Notes under the pieces: generated by a model
The model's input: the letters and a program-made list of their open reading frames with translations, nothing else
What the model was told of the DNA's origin: nothing
Database searches by the model: none
Source of the DNA: JADLEX01 sp964586775
Lineage (GTDB): Bacteria > Lernaellota > Lernaellaia > JACKCT01
Length of the DNA stretch: 25,397 nucleotides
Direction of reading: 5' to 3'
Assembly (NCBI GenBank): GCA_964586775.1
Contig: CAZPJD010000250.1
Span: 1-25,397 of the forward strand
Position numbers and translations under genes: made by a program
In this document: positions 22,678-25,397 of the stretch, in pieces
How positions within the stretch are numbered: the first letter of the stretch is position 1
Layout of the letters: every line of letters begins with the position of its first letter

Positions 22678-25397
22678 GCCGAAACCTCCGGGGCGCGGGT
22701 CGTCGCGCGCGCCTCGCGGCGCGATTCGACGGCGAAGTAGAGCAGCGGGATCACCACGAGGGTGAGCGCGGTGGAGACGCCGACCCCGAAGACGAGGCTG
22801 GTCGCGAGCCCGCCGAAGATGGGATCGGTAAACATGACGATGCCGCCGATGGCCGCGGCGATCGCGGTGAGGACGATGGCCTTGAAGCGGATCGCGCCCG
22901 CGGCGAGCACGGCCTCGGCGAGCGACGAGCCGGCCTCGCGCTCCTGCTCGACGAAATCGACGAGCAGGATCGAGTTGCGCACCACGATGCCCGCCAGTGC
23001 GATGAATCCGATCATGCTTGTGGCGGTGAAGAAGTTGCCGGTGATGGCGTGACCCGGCACGATGCCGATGAGCGCCAGCGGGATGGGCGCCATGATGATG
23101 AGCGGCGTGGAAAAACTTTTGAACCACGCGACCACGAGGATGTACATGAGCACCATGACGACCGCGAAGGCGATGCCCATGTCGCGGAAGACCTCGTAGG
23201 TCACCTGCCACTCGCCGTCCCACTTCACGCTGTAGGCCGCTTCCGACGCGGGCATGCCCGACCAGAGCTGCGTCGCGGGTTTGCCGTCCGGCGCGATGAG
23301 CGACGCCACGCGGTCCTTCATGTCGAGCAGCGCGTACACGGGGCTTTCGTCCGCGCCCGCGACCTCGGCGTTCAGGTACACCACGCGACGCAGGTCCTTG
23401 TGGTAGATGAAGCGGTCCTCGGTGGACATCTCCTCGCGCACGAGCTCGGCGATCGGCACGAGGCGACCGTCGGCCCCGTGCACGCGGATCGACGCCAGAT
23501 CGCGAACCGACGAGCGCAGCGCGCGCGGGATCATCACTTGCAGCTTCACGGGCTCGCGCTCGGCACCCGCGTGCAGCAGGCCCGCGGGGCGGCCCGTGAG
23601 CGCGAGGCCGATCGTGTTCGTGATGTGCTCGGTGGAAACGCCCGAGAGCGCCGCCTTGTCTTTGTCCACCACCAGCCGCGCCTCGGGCTGCTCGGCCTCG
23701 ACGTACCAGTCCACGTCCACCACGCCGTGCGTCGATTCGAAAACGTCCTTCAGGTTCTTGGCGAGCTCGAGCTGGCCGTTTGCCTCGGGGCCGTAGATCT
23801 CGGCCACGATGGTCGAGAGCACCGGCGGCCCGGGCGGCACCTCGGCCACCGACGCGACCGCACCGTGCCGCTTTGCGATCTCGACGATCGCCGGGCGCAG
23901 GCGCTTGGCAATGTCGTGGCTCTTTTCGTCGCGGGCGTGCTTGTCGATCAGATTCACCTGCACGTCGCCCTGATGCGGGCCGCTACGCAGGAAGTAGTGG
24001 CGCACGAGCCCGTTGAAGTTGATCGGCGCGGCGGTGCCCACGTGCACCTGAAGGTCCTTGACCACCGCCTCCTGCGCGAGACGGCCGGCGATTTCGCGAG
24101 ACACCGCCGCCGTGGCTTCGAGCGTCGACCCCTCGGGCAGGTCGACGATCACCTGGAACTCGGCCTTGTTGTCGTGGGGCAGCATCTTCACCTTTGCCCA
24201 GCGCGGTACGAAGAGCGATGCGGAGATGACGAGCGCGAGGGCGACGCCGACCAGGAACGCGGTGCGCTTTTTGGGCGAGCTCACGAGCGGCGTCATGATC
24301 GCGCGGTAGATGCGCGTGACGCGGTCGTCCCCGTGCGCGCCGTGGTTACGCCCCTTGATGCCGAAGCGCTCGGTCAGGCGGATCAAGCCTTTCGCGGTCC
24401 ACGGCGTGACGATGAACGCAACCGCGAGCGAAAACGCCATCGCCGCCGACGCGTTGATCGGGATCGGGCTCATGTAGGGGCCCATCATCCCGGACACGAA
24501 GGCCATGGGCAGCAGGGCGAAGATCACGGCGATGGTGGCGAGGATCGTCGGGTTGCCGACTTCGTCGACCGCGTAGGGCGCCATGACCTTGAGCGGTCCC
24601 CAGTTCATCTTGTGGTGGCGGTTGATGTTTTCGACGATGACAATGGCGTCGTCGACGAGGATGCCGATCGAGAAGATCAGCGCGAAGAGCGTGATGCGGT
24701 TGAGCGTGTAACCGAAGAAGTAGCTGGTGAAGAGCGTGAGCGCGAGGGTGACGGGGATCGCGACGAGCACGACCGCGGCCTCGCGCAGGCCCAGCGCCAG
24801 CGCCATGAGCAGCGCAACGGCGATGGTGGCCTCGAGCATGTGGCGGATCAGCTCGTTCGATTTTTCCTTGGCCGAATGGCCGTAGTCGCGTGTCACGGTC
24901 GCGTCGATGCCCGATACGATGGTGCGCCCGCGCTGCTCGTCCACCACGGCGCGCAGCTTTTCGGCGAGCCACGTGGCGTTCGCGCCGCGTCGCTTGGCGA
25001 CGGCGATGGTGACGGCGGCCTCCTCGGCGAAATCGCCGGCGGGGGTTTCGTGCGCGTGATCCGCGCCCGCCCCGTCGAGATAAAAGACATAGTCGCGCAC
25101 GTCCTCGGGACCGTCGCTCACGCTCGCCACGTCGGACAGATAGACCGGTCGCCCGTTGAAGACCGAGACGACCACGCGGCCGAGCTCTTCGGCGTCGCGG
25201 AACCAGTCGCCCACCTCGACCAGCACGCTACGATTGTTTTCGTCGAACGCGCCCGCGGGCAGATTGGAGTTGGCCTGCGCAATCGCCTGATAAACCGACA
25301 GCGGCGACGCGCCGACGCCCGCGAGCCGCGCGGGGTCGAGTTCGACCCGAACCTGGCGGCGCGCTCCGCCGATCAGCGAGGTTTCGCTGATGTCGGG
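22674..25397 (-). CDS. RND efflux permease (5' end beyond window)
   Basis: Proton-driven inner-membrane pump of the RND superfamily, working with a periplasmic adaptor and an outer-membrane channel. About 907 residues are present and the frame is open to the window edge; full members have ~1,030-1,100. Landmarks are SLIGGARRQVRVELDP and SNLPAG in the porter domain, GILVDDAIVIVENINRH (helix 4 region with the Asp pair), and C-terminal ILLVDFVEQEREAGSSLAEAV. The DDAIVIVEN form is nearer the drug/hydrophobe type than the classical CzcA signature, yet the PII-like partner suggests metals, so the substrate is open. The adaptor and channel genes are probably just upstream, outside the window. Confidence 0.94.
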   Translation of the reverse strand, partial: PDISETSLIGGARRQVRVELDPARLAGVGASPLSVYQAIAQANSNLPAGAFDENNRSVLVEVGDWFRDAEELGRVVVSVFNGRPVYLSDVASVSDGPEDVRDYVFYLDGAGADHAHETPAGDFAEEAAVTIAVAKRRGANATWLAEKLRAVVDEQRGRTIVSGIDATVTRDYGHSAKEKSNELIRHMLEATIAVALLMALALGLREAAVVLVAIPVTLALTLFTSYFFGYTLNRITLFALIFSIGILVDDAIVIVENINRHHKMNWGPLKVMAPYAVDEVGNPTILATIAVIFALLPMAFVSGMMGPYMSPIPINASAAMAFSLAVAFIVTPWTAKGLIRLTERFGIKGRNHGAHGDDRVTRIYRAIMTPLVSSPKKRTAFLVGVALALVISASLFVPRWAKVKMLPHDNKAEFQVIVDLPEGSTLEATAAVSREIAGRLAQEAVVKDLQVHVGTAAPINFNGLVRHYFLRSGPHQGDVQVNLIDKHARDEKSHDIAKRLRPAIVEIAKRHGAVASVAEVPPGPPVLSTIVAEIYGPEANGQLELAKNLKDVFESTHGVVDVDWYVEAEQPEARLVVDKDKAALSGVSTEHITNTIGLALTGRPAGLLHAGAEREPVKLQVMIPRALRSSVRDLASIRVHGADGRLVPIAELVREEMSTEDRFIYHKDLRRVVYLNAEVAGADESPVYALLDMKDRVASLIAPDGKPATQLWSGMPASEAAYSVKWDGEWQVTYEVFRDMGIAFAVVMVLMYILVVAWFKSFSTPLIIMAPIPLALIGIVPGHAITGNFFTATSMIGFIALAGIVVRNSILLVDFVEQEREAGSSLAEAVLAAGAIRFKAIVLTAIAAAIGGIVMFTDPIFGGLATSLVFGVGVSTALTLVVIPLLYFAVESRREARATTRAPEVSA

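Overview
The window is GC-rich, densely coded bacterial chromosome with short intergenic gaps, several GTG starts and 4-base start/stop overlaps. The gene set (Lon, SerRS, TrmD, ResB, CstA, RND efflux, a sigma-54 activator and many secreted lipoproteins) points to a Gram-negative-type bacterium with an outer membrane. Three lipoproteins carry long Asp-rich [DDDxx]n tracts. From memory, such tracts are common in uncultured delta-proteobacteria-like, Myxococcota-like and Lernaellota-like genomes, so I would place it there, but this is inference. No rRNA, tRNA, CRISPR array, insertion sequence or phage gene was seen.

Layout: (1) 2-994, the 3' end of lon (+). (2) 1004-2586 (-), an AbiE-type toxin-antitoxin pair convergent with lon, with a striking inverted repeat at its promoter. 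(3) 2646-4949 (-), a 767-aa lipoprotein with an Asp-rich linker and 14 propeller-like repeats. (4) 5012-6691 (-), CstA. (5) 6769-9872 (-), serS followed by two tightly coupled unknown genes. (6) 10036-10667 (-), a 36-aa lysine-rich mini-protein and an RRM RNA-binding protein, each with its own terminator. (7) 10921-13661 (-), a SurA-like lipoprotein and ResB. (8) 13954-15465 (+), an Asp-rich lipoprotein with a tandemly duplicated domain and a strong terminator. (9) 15519-16574 (-), trmD with an unusual C-terminal extension. (10) 16639-19019 (-), a family 5 solute-binding lipoprotein translationally coupled to an odd metallophosphoesterase. (11) 19096-20608, a divergent pair: a membrane-anchored unknown (-) and a third Asp-rich lipoprotein (+). 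(12) 20697-25397 (-), RND efflux pump, PII-like protein, DUF2892 membrane protein and sigma-54 activator; the RND gene runs off the window.

Most of the window is housekeeping and envelope function. The points most worth a second look are the AbiE operator and possible leaderless start, the metallophosphoesterase with replaced metal ligands and a CXXCH motif, the RND/PII-like/DUF2892/sigma-54 cluster with a hairpin over the activator's ribosome-binding site, the tiny lysine-rich gene with a complete transcription unit of its own, and the Asp-rich lipoproteins. I did not find a clearly new multi-gene defence or biosynthetic system.
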